Positions 15,988 through 23,731 of a stretch of DNA of 64,000 nt are shown piece after piece. Both the position numbers and the translations under genes were made by a program. This stretch comes from Desulfovibrio sp. Lineage in GTDB: Bacteria > Desulfobacterota > Desulfovibrionia > Desulfovibrionales > Desulfovibrionaceae. How positions within the stretch are numbered: the first letter of the stretch is position 1; each line of letters starts with the position of its first letter. A model generated the notes under the pieces. The model was not told the origin of the DNA. It saw only the letters and a list, made by a program, of their open reading frames with translations, and did no database searches. The stretch lies in NCBI GenBank assembly GCA_016208105.1, contig JACQYS010000009.1, positions 62,001 to 126,000 of the forward strand. The letters are read 5' to 3'.

Positions 15988-17051
15988 TGTACACCATCCC
16001 CCTGTTCGAGGACATCCGCGCCGCCTACCTGCGAGACATTAAGAACCTCTTGCCGGACGCAGCCACGGATGTGGACTCGGATTTTTACATCCGCGCCACG
16101 GCCCTGGCCTCCGCCATCGACGGCCTCTACCATCACCAGCTCTGGACCGCCCGGCAGGTCCTGCCGGACACCTCCGACCCCGAATACCTGGAGCGCCACG
16201 CCGCGCTTCGCGGCATCACCCGCAAACCAGCCGTCGCGGCCAGCGGTGAACTTACTGTCCAGGGCACGCCTGGTGCGGTCATACCTTCAGGTGAATCCGT
16301 CAGACACACGGCCACCAGCCTCACATTTCTAACGGCCGAGCAAGGCATCATCGGCGCGAACGGTCAGGCCAAGATCGCGGTGCAGGCGTCCCAACCTGGC
16401 ATCATGCCCGCCTTCTCGGGAGAGCCGGTGCTGTTCACCCAGGCCCCGGCGGGCATCCAATCCGAAGCCGGGCTCACACTCTCCGGTGGCATCGCCGCCG
16501 AGACGGACGCCGAGCTGCTGGCCAGGTTGCTGGAGTACATGCAGCACCCTCCGGGCGGCGGTAATATCTACGACTACAAGCGCTGGGTCATGGCCGTGCC
16601 CGGCATTTCCAAAGCCTGGGCCTACCCCAACCGGCGAGGCCTCGGCACCGTGGATGTGGCCGTGCTCGGCCCGGACGGCCAGGCCTCGGCGCAGGCCATA
16701 GCCGAAGCCCAAGCCAAGGTGGACGCGAACCGCCCGGCCGCCTGCAAGGATGCCTGGGTGCTTTCTCCCACTCCGCTCCTGGTCAATGTGAACGTGGCCG
16801 TGCGCCTGGATGCAACGATCACCACCCTGGCCACATTCACCGCACAGCTCCAAGAGGGGCTGGCGTCCATCTTTAAGGACTTGCCGCCCGGTGGCGTGGT
16901 CTACCGCTCGAAGATCGAAGCCGTGACATCCAGCCTGCCGGGAGTGATCGACCGCCAGGTCAAGGTGCCGCAGTCCAATTACGTGGCCCTGGTGAATGCC
17001 CAGCGGTTGGAGTGGCCCCGCCTCGGGCTGGTGCAGGCGGAGGCGCTCTGA
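15987..17051 (+). CDS. Mu gp47-like baseplate J protein
   Basis: 354 residues starting MYTIPLFEDIRAAYLRDI. The baseplate J pattern includes RATALASAIDGLYHHQLW near the N-terminus, then GTPGAVIPSGE and LLEYMQHPPGGGNIYDYKRW. Wedge component of the contractile-tail baseplate. Both gene ends overlap neighbours (TGATG). Confidence 0.93.
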   Translation: MYTIPLFEDIRAAYLRDIKNLLPDAATDVDSDFYIRATALASAIDGLYHHQLWTARQVLPDTSDPEYLERHAALRGITRKPAVAASGELTVQGTPGAVIPSGESVRHTATSLTFLTAEQGIIGANGQAKIAVQASQPGIMPAFSGEPVLFTQAPAGIQSEAGLTLSGGIAAETDAELLARLLEYMQHPPGGGNIYDYKRWVMAVPGISKAWAYPNRRGLGTVDVAVLGPDGQASAQAIAEAQAKVDANRPAACKDAWVLSPTPLLVNVNVAVRLDATITTLATFTAQLQEGLASIFKDLPPGGVVYRSKIEAVTSSLPGVIDRQVKVPQSNYVALVNAQRLEWPRLGLVQAEAL

Positions 17052-17671
17052 TGGCCGGGCACGCCGAACTCCTCGCCCGGCTTCTGCCCGTAAGCTATGC
17101 CCTGACCGGCCAGATAGAGTCGGAGCTAGCGGCGGAAGGGACTGCCCTGGATGCCGTCCTGGCCGTAAGCCTTGACCCTCTTCGCGGGCTGACTCCGCTT
17201 CAGGCCTTGGAGTGGTTGGAAGACTATGAGCGCAACTACGGCCTGCCAGGCGATTGCCGCCAGCAAGGGCTTTTGCTCCAGGAACGCTTGGCGCTCCTGT
17301 CCATCGCCCTCACGGAACGCGCCGCCATCAACCGGGCCTACTACGTCTGGCTGGCGGCGCAGCTCGGCTACACCATCACCATCGAAGAGTACGGCCAGTT
17401 CAAGGCCGGGTTTTCTTCAGCTGGGGACCGGCTCACCAACTACCAAACCTTGTTCACCGCCGGATGCCGTGCCGGTCAGCCTTTGGCTGCGGGTGCGCTC
17501 TGGCAATACGTCTGGGTGGTTCACGCTACCGGCGAGCCGACAACGCTTTTTCGGGCAGGTCTCTCCGGCGCGGGGGAACCCTTGGCCAGTTGGAGCAACC
17601 AATTGTTGGAATGCGCCATCACGAGCGGGGCTCCAGCTCATACAAAAGTACTTTTCGCATACGGAGGATAA
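17051..17671 (+). CDS. Mu gp48-like tail protein (DUF2313)
   Basis: 206 residues, DUF2313 family: LLARLLPVSYALTGQIESEL, then DPLRGLTPLQALEWLEDYER and LPGDC. It lies between baseplate J and the tail fibre, the Mu order, and is thought to link fibres to the baseplate. Confidence 0.9.
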   Translation: MAGHAELLARLLPVSYALTGQIESELAAEGTALDAVLAVSLDPLRGLTPLQALEWLEDYERNYGLPGDCRQQGLLLQERLALLSIALTERAAINRAYYVWLAAQLGYTITIEEYGQFKAGFSSAGDRLTNYQTLFTAGCRAGQPLAAGALWQYVWVVHATGEPTTLFRAGLSGAGEPLASWSNQLLECAITSGAPAHTKVLFAYGG

Positions 17672-17673
17672 CA

Positions 17674-18387
17674 ATGCACAGGATCGACGGCCCCGGAGCC
17701 GTAAGCAACCTGTTCACCGAGGGCGACCCCTCGGTGCCACAGATGGCCACGGTGGTTTCGGCTGCCTGGCTCAACGACGTGCAAGAGAATCTGGCCCGCG
17801 CCATTGAGGCCGCCGGTATCACCCCGGTCAAGGCCGATTATGACCAACTGCGCCGGGCCATCACGCTGCTCTCCGGCTCCGGCGAGATCGGCGAGGTGAA
17901 GCTCTGGCCAAGCGAAATCCTGCCCACCAGCGGCGACTGGATGGAATGCGATGGCTCGGCCCTGCCCATCGTGGATTATCCGGCCTTGTATGCCGCCATT
18001 GGAGGGAGTGCTTTCGGCTCGGCCCTGAGCGGCTATTTCAGGCTGCCCAATGTTCGCGGCCGTGTCGTTCGTGGCTGGGACCACGGCGCGGGAGTGGACC
18101 CCGACGCCGCGCTTCGCAACGGCGGCGACCACGTGGGCTCCACCCAGGAAGACGCCATCAGGAAGCACAACCACCCCACAGGATCGAACACAGGCAAGGC
18201 CGATGGTGGGGCGAGCGTGGTTGACCCCGGCACTTGGAACAGCGCCAACGCGCTTATCTACAACGCCTACACCCAGGACTTCAACGTAACCACAGGGAAG
18301 ACGGCCACCGAAATGAATAACGTTCCCAAGGCGCTGGAAACCCGCATGAAGAACATCGCCTTCATGTTCATCATCCGTTGGAGGTAA
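17674..18387 (+). CDS. Tail fibre protein with phage tail collar domain
   Basis: 237 residues from ATG 17674, after ACGGAGG at 17661-17667. The N-terminal ~70 residues resemble the baseplate-attachment region (LNDVQENLARAIEAAG). The tail collar domain follows: GEVKLWPSEILPTSGDW, LPIVDYPALYAAIGG, YFRLPNVRGRVVRGWDHG. This is much shorter than a Mu S fibre, so receptor binding may rest with the genes that follow. Confidence 0.85.
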   Translation: MHRIDGPGAVSNLFTEGDPSVPQMATVVSAAWLNDVQENLARAIEAAGITPVKADYDQLRRAITLLSGSGEIGEVKLWPSEILPTSGDWMECDGSALPIVDYPALYAAIGGSAFGSALSGYFRLPNVRGRVVRGWDHGAGVDPDAALRNGGDHVGSTQEDAIRKHNHPTGSNTGKADGGASVVDPGTWNSANALIYNAYTQDFNVTTGKTATEMNNVPKALETRMKNIAFMFIIRWR

Positions 18388-18390
18388 CGA

Positions 18391-19101
18391 ATGAAGCTTT
18401 ATATCTACGACGAACAGGGGGCGCACCTCGGAGAGGTTGAAGCCCGTCTGTCACCGGCAAGACCGCAAAACCTGGATGGCAGCCCGAATTACCTCTATCC
18501 GGCCAATTCCACGGAGCTGCCCCCGCCGCTGGTCGGAACTGGGCAGGTCCCCATGTTCGACGGGGAGGCTTGGCGCGTGGAGGAAGACCACCGGGGGCAG
18601 ATCGCCTTCAACACGGCCACCCTCCAACCGGTCTGGATTCAGAACGTCGGCCCCGTGCCCGAGGGCTACACACTCATTACGCCGCCAAGCCTGCTTCACG
18701 TCTGGGACGGCTCAGCCTGGCAGCCGAACATGGACGCTATCCGCTCCAGCGCCGAGGCCACCATTGACGCCCAAGCGGACGCACTGCTCGCCCCCTACAT
18801 GACGCTCACCCCCGGCCGGGCCATGACCTACATGGCCAAGGAAGCCCAGGCTACAGCCTTTCTGGCCGCCACGAACCCCAACCCGGCGGACTACCCGCTT
18901 ATCGCCGGGGAAGTGGGCATCACCGCCGACACGCCAAAGGCCGTGGCTGAAACCATCCTGTCCATGTCACGGGCCTGGCACGCCATGGGCGCGTTAATCG
19001 AAACCGTGCGCTTGACCGCAAAAAAGCGAGTGCGCGAAGCCCAAACCCCCGATGCCGTCCAGGTAATCCTTGACGGCATCACTTGGCCAAAGGCGGAGTA
19101 G
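18391..19101 (+). CDS. Tail-fibre-associated protein (assembly/chaperone-like)
   Basis: 236 residues. The N-terminal half is beta-rich with repeated WxxE/PxGYT-like pieces (PEGYTLITPPSLLHVWDG), as in tail fibre assembly or DUF4376-type proteins. The C-terminal half is helical (ETILSMSRAWHAMGALIETV). Position after the fibre gene fits a chaperone or distal fibre. No catalytic motif seen; family assignment is tentative. Confidence 0.6.
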   Translation: MKLYIYDEQGAHLGEVEARLSPARPQNLDGSPNYLYPANSTELPPPLVGTGQVPMFDGEAWRVEEDHRGQIAFNTATLQPVWIQNVGPVPEGYTLITPPSLLHVWDGSAWQPNMDAIRSSAEATIDAQADALLAPYMTLTPGRAMTYMAKEAQATAFLAATNPNPADYPLIAGEVGITADTPKAVAETILSMSRAWHAMGALIETVRLTAKKRVREAQTPDAVQVILDGITWPKAE

Positions 19102-19104
19102 CCC

Positions 19105-19578
19105 GTGAGCGCCATCCCCACCGTTGCGGTGACGATCCGCTTCCAGGACAACCAGGGCCAGGCCGTGGAAGGCGCTACCGTCAAGGCCGTGCTCACGGCT
19201 CAAGAACGCTACCAGGGCCTGGAAGTCCCCGGCCAGGTTCAAGGCCAGACAAACGCCCTAGGGATTGCCGTTCTGGCGCTGTTCCCCAACGAGCTTGGCA
19301 GCGAAGGCAGCTCCTATTCCCTGACCATCACCCCACCGCTGGGCGGCAGCATTGTGCGCTTTGTGGCCATCCCGGATTCCGCCTGCGACGTGCTCATCCG
19401 GCCTCACTCCTTTACCGCCATCACCGGACCGCAAGGGCCGCAGGGCTCCAGAGGGGATAAGGGCGAAAAGGGCGAGCGCGGGGAACGCGGGCAGACAGGG
19501 CCGCAAGGACTTCCCGGACAATCCAACGGCGTGGCCTTGGCCAGCGTGATGGCGGCCCGCTTGTACCATCACCTTTAG
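19105..19578 (+). CDS. Collagen-like tail protein
   Basis: 157 residues from GTG 19105. Residues ~1-105 look like a beta-sandwich (Ig/carboxypeptidase-regulatory style: VEGATVKAVLTAQERY). It is followed by about 14 consecutive Gly-X-Y triplets (GPQGPQGSRGDKGEKGERGE and onward), then a short C-terminal end. Collagen-like triplets usually form trimeric stalks in phage fibres. It probably contributes to a fibre made of several small polypeptides. Confidence 0.75.
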   Translation: MSAIPTVAVTIRFQDNQGQAVEGATVKAVLTAQERYQGLEVPGQVQGQTNALGIAVLALFPNELGSEGSSYSLTITPPLGGSIVRFVAIPDSACDVLIRPHSFTAITGPQGPQGSRGDKGEKGERGERGQTGPQGLPGQSNGVALASVMAARLYHHL

Positions 19579-19587
19579 GAGACCGAC

Positions 19588-19971
19588 ATGGGTGCGTATC
19601 CGAACTTTCCAAACACCCCCGTCCACTTCGGCGTGAAGATTCAAGCCGCCGACCTGACGGACATCAAGGATTTCATAGAATCCCCCGAGGGCGGCTGCCT
19701 GATTGGAGTTATTCGAGCTTCCAGCGACAACGGGACTCCGATCACGCTTCGTTTTTTCCGGAGAATCGGCGAGGAAGATTTCCCTCTTGAAGAAGTGATC
19801 ATCCCCGCAGGGGCTGGCTCCGGCGGCGTACCTTTCGTGGATGTGCTGGACAAGATCAACCAGAGCGAAGCCATGAGCTTCCCCTCCCTGGGCAAGTTGC
19901 GAGTCCGGGCCATGGCCCCCGTGGCCAACGAGAAAACCATCTACCTGGTTGCCGAGGGTGGCCAATTCTAG
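19588..19971 (+). CDS. Hypothetical tail-region protein
   Basis: 127 residues, not recognised. It starts MGAYPNFPNTPVHFG after a GGAG site (AGGAGACCGAC) and appears beta-rich, with IIPAGAGSGGVPF. It sits between the collagen-like and glycine-rich fibre genes with short gaps, so a structural role in the fibre or its cap is likely but unproven. Confidence 0.65.
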   Translation: MGAYPNFPNTPVHFGVKIQAADLTDIKDFIESPEGGCLIGVIRASSDNGTPITLRFFRRIGEEDFPLEEVIIPAGAGSGGVPFVDVLDKINQSEAMSFPSLGKLRVRAMAPVANEKTIYLVAEGGQF

Positions 19972-19980
19972 GGGGCGCTC

Positions 19981-21240
19981 ATGATTAATGTCTTTGCTGA
20001 GAAGAGCACGCCCACACGGCGACCCCAGCCTTGGGCCGATGTGCTGGCCTTCGGCTCGAATATCGCCAGCTTCTACCAGTCACGGGGGGATGCGACGATC
20101 ATCGGGCACGAGAAGGTCGCCACGATCCTTGACGGCCCCGAGAAGGTGGTCCTCTACGAGAACCTCACCGTTGGCGACGGCACCACCCCCAGCAGCTTGA
20201 CTGCCACGCAAAGATGCAAAGGGTTGACCATCATCGTCCGGGGCAATCTCACCGTTAAGAACAACGCCTCCATCAACATGACCGGCAAAGGCGCGCGGGT
20301 TGACCGCGCCGATGACCCGCGTTTTCCTTTCATCGACTTCCTCATCCCCAACAAGGTGAGCATCTCTTCGGAAGTGATGCACCACCGCGAAGCCTTGGGC
20401 ATCATCAAAAAGTACGGCTTCGCCCCTTGGGATCGTGGGCTGTGGGAAGTGGACGGTGCCGGGCTGCTGGGCGTCAATGTCGCCATCGCGGAACCTGGGG
20501 AAGCCATTCTTCTGGAGGCCGCAGGATGTGGCATTCCCGACGAGGCGAATCTGAGAGGATATAATGGCGAGCCTGTCGGAAAAGCCGGAGGCGCTGGCAA
20601 GAACGGCGCACCAGGTGCGGGTGGAACAGGAGGAGTCTGGTCTGCTGCGTGGAGCATGCGCGGACGTGCTGGGCGAGGTTGTCCATATTCCGGCGGCGCT
20701 GGTAGCGGCGGCGTGCATGATTACGGCTCCAACTGGAGCTTGATGGGCCATCCCGCCTCGCGCTTTTCCGGCCCAGGAAGTTCCGGCGGAGGTGGCGCGC
20801 CAGCCACAGCGATTTCAGCTCTGACTGTTCAACAGCCCGGCGAGCGGGACTCTTCCCCAACCGCCAACCCCATGTATGGTTGTGGTGGCGCGGGCAATCC
20901 TGGCGGCCCGAAAGGCTACCACGCTGCCGACACCCCCGGCGGAGACGGATGCGGCGGTAAGCTGGTCATCATCTGCTACGGCAACATCATCGTGGAAACG
21001 GGCGGCAAGATCGAAGCCAATGGCATGCCCGGCGGTTCAAGCGCCAGCACGGCCGCAGGGGGCGGCTCCGGCGGCGGCCACGTTTCGATTATCTACAGGG
21101 GAACGTTGACAAACAATGGAACCATCCAAGCGGCGGGAGGCCCCGGCGGAGACGGCTACAGCACTGCCGACGGCGGCGCAGGCGGAGCCGGTTGCGTCGT
21201 GACCAAGACCTTCCCCCAAATGGGCACAGCCTGGGTTTAG
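19981..21240 (+). CDS. Glycine-rich putative adhesin / distal tail fibre
   Basis: 419 residues. Residues ~1-180 form a beta-helix-like region (LTVKNNASINMTGKGA). The region ~195-410 is strongly Gly-rich, with GGAGKNGAPGAGGTGG and PGGSSASTAAGGGSGGG. Such Gly-rich blocks form polyglycine-II sandwich tips in some phage receptor-binding adhesins; I infer a similar host-recognition role. Last gene of the tail module before the com region. Confidence 0.65.
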   Translation: MINVFAEKSTPTRRPQPWADVLAFGSNIASFYQSRGDATIIGHEKVATILDGPEKVVLYENLTVGDGTTPSSLTATQRCKGLTIIVRGNLTVKNNASINMTGKGARVDRADDPRFPFIDFLIPNKVSISSEVMHHREALGIIKKYGFAPWDRGLWEVDGAGLLGVNVAIAEPGEAILLEAAGCGIPDEANLRGYNGEPVGKAGGAGKNGAPGAGGTGGVWSAAWSMRGRAGRGCPYSGGAGSGGVHDYGSNWSLMGHPASRFSGPGSSGGGGAPATAISALTVQQPGERDSSPTANPMYGCGGAGNPGGPKGYHAADTPGGDGCGGKLVIICYGNIIVETGGKIEANGMPGGSSASTAAGGGSGGGHVSIIYRGTLTNNGTIQAAGGPGGDGYSTADGGAGGAGCVVTKTFPQMGTAWV

Positions 21241-21248
21241 GAGGCACC

Positions 21249-21356
21249 ATGCAAATAATCCTACTTCATAGCGCGCAGGTCGAGGCCTCGCGCGATATCG
21301 TGGGCGGAGTGCGTGGAATTTTTCGACAGTCCGCCCGAGAAAGCGAAGGTTCTTGA
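21249..21356 (+). CDS. Possible 35-residue small protein
   Basis: ATG 21249 follows AGGAGG at 21239-21244, a good ribosome site just after the adhesin stop. The product MQIILLHSAQVEASRDIVGG... is short and of unknown function. Another frame after 21300 reads like natural coding sequence (SPPEKAKVLEPAQN), so this may instead be a frameshifted remnant. Confidence 0.35.
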   Translation: MQIILLHSAQVEASRDIVGGVRGIFRQSARESEGS

Positions 21357-21409
21357 ACCGGCGCAGAATTGATTGAGGAGCGGCAGGGCGGCGGCAACCG
21401 CCCCACCGA

Positions 21410-21429
21410 CGGGTTGCGTTAACAACCCG
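21410..21429 (+). other. Hairpin in the leader of com
   Basis: Perfect 7-bp stem CGGGTTG (21410-21416) / CAACCCG (21423-21429), loop CGTTAA. It lies in the ~150-base non-coding stretch before the com gene. No T tract. It may control com or the transcript leaving the tail genes. Nothing else is supportable in 21357-21507. Confidence 0.35.
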
Positions 21430-21507
21430 CCACGGCCGAAGCCGCGCTCCAGCCCGCGCGGGCGTTAGAGGGCTAGCAGCTTCCGGCGCAACCTGTAAAG
21501 GTTTGTA

Positions 21508-21681
21508 ATGGCGGAGATTAAGTGCGGAGTTTGCGGACGCTATTTGGCAAAGGGTGAGGTGGTCAGCTTGGAAATCAAGTGCCCACGCTGCAAGACATTA
21601 AACCACGTGAGGGTCGAGAACCCCGACCAGAGCCCCCAGGGCCGACATGAGGAGTTCTCGAATGCGTCACGAGGTCTTTGA
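21508..21681 (+). CDS. com: Com-like zinc-finger translational regulator
   Basis: 57 residues: MAEIKCGVCGRYLAKGEVV then LEIKCPRCKTLNHVRVE. The two Cys-x-x-Cys pairs (residues 6/9 and 25/28) and the KGE...LEIKCPRC pattern are the Mu Com signature. In Mu, Com binds mom mRNA and exposes its start site. Here the 3' end overlaps the start of a DNA methyltransferase by 20 bp, so that gene is the likely target. Confidence 0.88.
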   Translation: MAEIKCGVCGRYLAKGEVVSLEIKCPRCKTLNHVRVENPDQSPQGRHEEFSNASRGL

Positions 21682-22402
21682 CAACGGAATACTGTACAAT
21701 GGCGATGCTCTCTCGATTCTGAGGGAGCTTCCGGAAGGGTCGGTGGACGCTGTGCTCACCGACCCCCCTTATTCGAGCGGCGGCGTCCATCAGGCGGCGC
21801 GCCAGGCCGATCCGGCCACCAAGTACCAAAACACAGGGACGAAACGAACCTACCCGCCCATGCTGGGCGACCTCAAGGACCAACGCTCCTTCACTATGTG
21901 GGCCACGCTCTGGCTTGGGGAGTGTTGGCGCTTGGCCAAGTCGGGAGCGCCCTGCCTTGTTTTCTCGGATTGGCGGCAGCTCCCGGCCATGACCGACGCG
22001 ATCCAGGCCGCCGGGTGGGCCTGGAAGGGTATCGTCGTTTGGCACAAGCCCAGCGCCAGGCCTCACCTCGGTTCATTCCGGCGTGATACGGAGTTCGTGA
22101 TTCACGCCGTAAAGGGGCAGGCGAAGATACACACTCGCCAATGCTTCCCCGGCGTGTTCAAACACGCGGTGAACACCGCCCAGAAGGTCCACCTCACCGG
22201 CAAGCCTGTTGCCCTGGTGAAGGACCTTTTAGCCGTCGTCCCCGAGGAAACGAACGTGCTTGATCCTTTCATGGGAGGAGGAACCACGGCGCTTGCCTGC
22301 GTGGAAACAGGAAGGCGCTTCACAGGGGTGGAATTGTCGGCCGAATACGCCGCCCTCGCGGGGGAGAGAATCCGCAAGACCGAGGCGGCGTTAAAATTGT
22401 GA
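21662..22402 (+). CDS. Prophage DNA adenine/cytosine-N4 methyltransferase
   Basis: 246 residues. ATG 21662 is used because GAGGAG (21649-21654) precedes it; ATG 21647 in the same frame is possible. DPPY at residues 34-37 is the catalytic motif IV, and LDPFMGGGTTALACVETGRRF near the C-terminus is the SAM-binding motif I. This order (IV before I) is typical of beta-class N4/N6 enzymes. It replaces Mu mom as the DNA-modification gene after com, presumably protecting phage DNA from restriction. No restriction partner is next to it. Confidence 0.9.
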   Translation: MRHEVFDNGILYNGDALSILRELPEGSVDAVLTDPPYSSGGVHQAARQADPATKYQNTGTKRTYPPMLGDLKDQRSFTMWATLWLGECWRLAKSGAPCLVFSDWRQLPAMTDAIQAAGWAWKGIVVWHKPSARPHLGSFRRDTEFVIHAVKGQAKIHTRQCFPGVFKHAVNTAQKVHLTGKPVALVKDLLAVVPEETNVLDPFMGGGTTALACVETGRRFTGVELSAEYAALAGERIRKTEAALKL

Positions 22403-22415
22403 GTTAGCCTGACGG

Positions 22416-22463
22416 GGCGGCGTGCCGAATCCGGCGCAAATCAGTGCCAAATCGCGCGCCGCC
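22416..22463. other. Candidate right-end region of the prophage: inverted repeat with internal near-repeats
   Basis: GGCGGCG (22416-22422) pairs with CGCCGCC (22457-22463). Inside lie two near-repeats, GCGCAAATC (22434-22442) and GTGCCAAATC (22444-22453). They could be a terminator of the methyltransferase gene or part of the transposase-binding right end that a Mu-like phage must have near here. The exact end cannot be fixed from this side alone. Confidence 0.3.
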
Positions 22464-22519
22464 TTACAGCAGAGGGCAATGAAAGAAAACGCGGGGCTGG
22501 AGTTGGGTAAAAATCTTTT

Positions 22520-22557
22520 CCAAAGAATAACGGGTTACGGACAGCGTCCGTAACCCG
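22520..22557 (-). terminator. Strong terminator of tRNA-Arg
   Basis: On the minus strand, after the tRNA, a perfect 12-bp stem (22557-22546 with 22542-22531, arm CGGGTTACGGAC) with a 3-base loop is followed by TTATTCTTT. This is a classic intrinsic terminator. Confidence 0.85.
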
Positions 22558-22567
22558 CTCAATTCTA

Positions 22568-22644
22568 TGGTGGTCCCGACAAGATTCGAACTTGTGGCCT
22601 GCCGCTTAGGAGGCGGCCGCTCTATCCACCTGAGCTACGGGACC
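22568..22644 (-). tRNA. tRNA-Arg (CCT anticodon)
   Basis: Reading the minus strand from 22644: acceptor GGTCCCG, D arm GCTC...GAGC, anticodon stem GCCGC / loop CTCCTAA / GCGGC (anticodon CCT), T arm ACAAG-TTCGAAT-CTTGT, acceptor CGGGACC, discriminator A, and an encoded CCA at 22570-22568. All stems pair. It lies next to the prophage end, but Mu-like phages insert by transposition, so the tRNA need not be an attachment site. Confidence 0.95.
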
Positions 22645-22799
22645 CCGCGAAGGAAGGTCTAGATAGACAAGCCGCCCCTTGCGGTCAACACTTTCTGGCG
22701 CACCACTCCGAGAAGCTGGCCCTTCTTGCGGGTCCTGGGACAAACCTGCCACGGTAATCCTGCCGCAATCGGAGTGTGTTCCTCTCTGGGCGCTTGCTT

Positions 22800-23363
22800 C
22801 TACGGTTTACGCACCGAATATATCGTGTTCTGGGTGTAACGGGTGACGATCTCGTCCCCCTTCTTGATGTACCTGAAATTCTTCACAGTCTCTGGGACGC
22901 GGACCATGAACGTATTTCCTGAGGCATCCTTCAGGGTAAGAGTGCGGTTGTTGTAACTAACAGCCGTCACCCAGGCAGTGGTTTCTATGGTGTCCACCAC
23001 TGTCTTGGTGGGCAAGCCGTCCTCGGTTCCGAATTCCTCAACAGAGTTCTGCTGAACATACGGATAGTCCTCGGACTTGCGCACATACACCGCATAGGAT
23101 TCAACCACGTCCACATCCACGATATCGCCAGGCGCAACCTTCTCCAGATTCTCAACCTCTTGGCGCACATGGAACGAGAATTCCTTCCCCTGGGCATTCT
23201 TGAGGGTGACCCATCTGGTCTTCTGGTTTACCGCCACTACCGTGGCGCTCCAGGAGCTGGTTTCGGCGTTCCAACGCCCAGGTTTGGAGTCGACCTTGGA
23301 ACATGCGGCCCCGGCAACAAGCAGCATTATGGCGCCAATGGCAAGAATCAGGTTTTTCATCAT
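22800..23363 (-). CDS. Exported lipoprotein of unknown function
   Basis: 187 residues from ATG 23363 (MMKNLILAIGAIMLLV), with lipobox AGAAC putting the acylated Cys at residue 21. The mature part holds two similar beta-rich halves, each with a TxxxTVxAVxxxxRxxTLKxxxG pattern (TRWVTLKNAQGKEF and NRTLTLKDASGNTF) followed by a VPGD/KKGD turn, i.e. an internal duplication of a small beta-barrel. No enzyme motif. Located at the envelope by the lipid anchor. Confidence 0.75.
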   Translation of the reverse strand: MMKNLILAIGAIMLLVAGAACSKVDSKPGRWNAETSSWSATVVAVNQKTRWVTLKNAQGKEFSFHVRQEVENLEKVAPGDIVDVDVVESYAVYVRKSEDYPYVQQNSVEEFGTEDGLPTKTVVDTIETTAWVTAVSYNNRTLTLKDASGNTFMVRVPETVKNFRYIKKGDEIVTRYTQNTIYSVRKP

Positions 23364-23731
23364 GGTTGTCTGCACCTCTGGCTTGATTTCCGCCATCAAC
23401 GCCGGCGGTTGGGAATGATTGTATCATCATATGCTCTGCAAAGCCACCTTGGAGCGCTCGCTGGAACACCCGCACCCTGCCTGGCAGTGGTATTAAGACA
23501 TCCTCCAGGGATATCACGCCGGGACACCTGGAATATCCACACCCGCCGTCGTGTACCTGCAATCGCAGGCTGTGCGCAGCGCAACATTTTTTCCAGACAA
23601 AAGTCCAATATAACTGTCAATTATCGTTGAAATGTGTCACTTTCTCATCGTCTCGGAGCACTTGTTTACAAAGCCGGTTCGCCCCGGAGACGCCCTTCCG
23701 AGCGAACCTATCCACCCAGAAAGGAGCAGAT
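23364..23731. other. Divergent intergenic region between the lipoprotein and aspartase genes
   Basis: 368 bases that must hold promoters for both diverging genes. A TATAAC at 23609-23614 could be a -10 box for the rightward gene, but its -35 is poor (T-rich). AAGGAG at 23721-23726 is the aspartase ribosome site. No RNA gene or clear operator seen. Confidence 0.4.

Noticed and set aside
19438-19520. Gly-X-Y repeat region considered as a CRISPR-like or tandem DNA repeat
   Set aside because: The repetition is at protein level (collagen triplets); the DNA units are not identical and no spacers exist.
22568-22644. tRNA-Arg as the phage attachment site
   Set aside because: The prophage is Mu-like and should insert by transposition; no repeated tRNA 3' end was seen, and the tRNA is whole with its own terminator.
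23231-23247. A CCGCCAC-TAC-CGTGGCG element in the lipoprotein gene like the cargo-boundary hairpin
   Set aside because: Different loop length, no GCATG, and inside an intact host coding sequence; taken as chance in GC-rich DNA.
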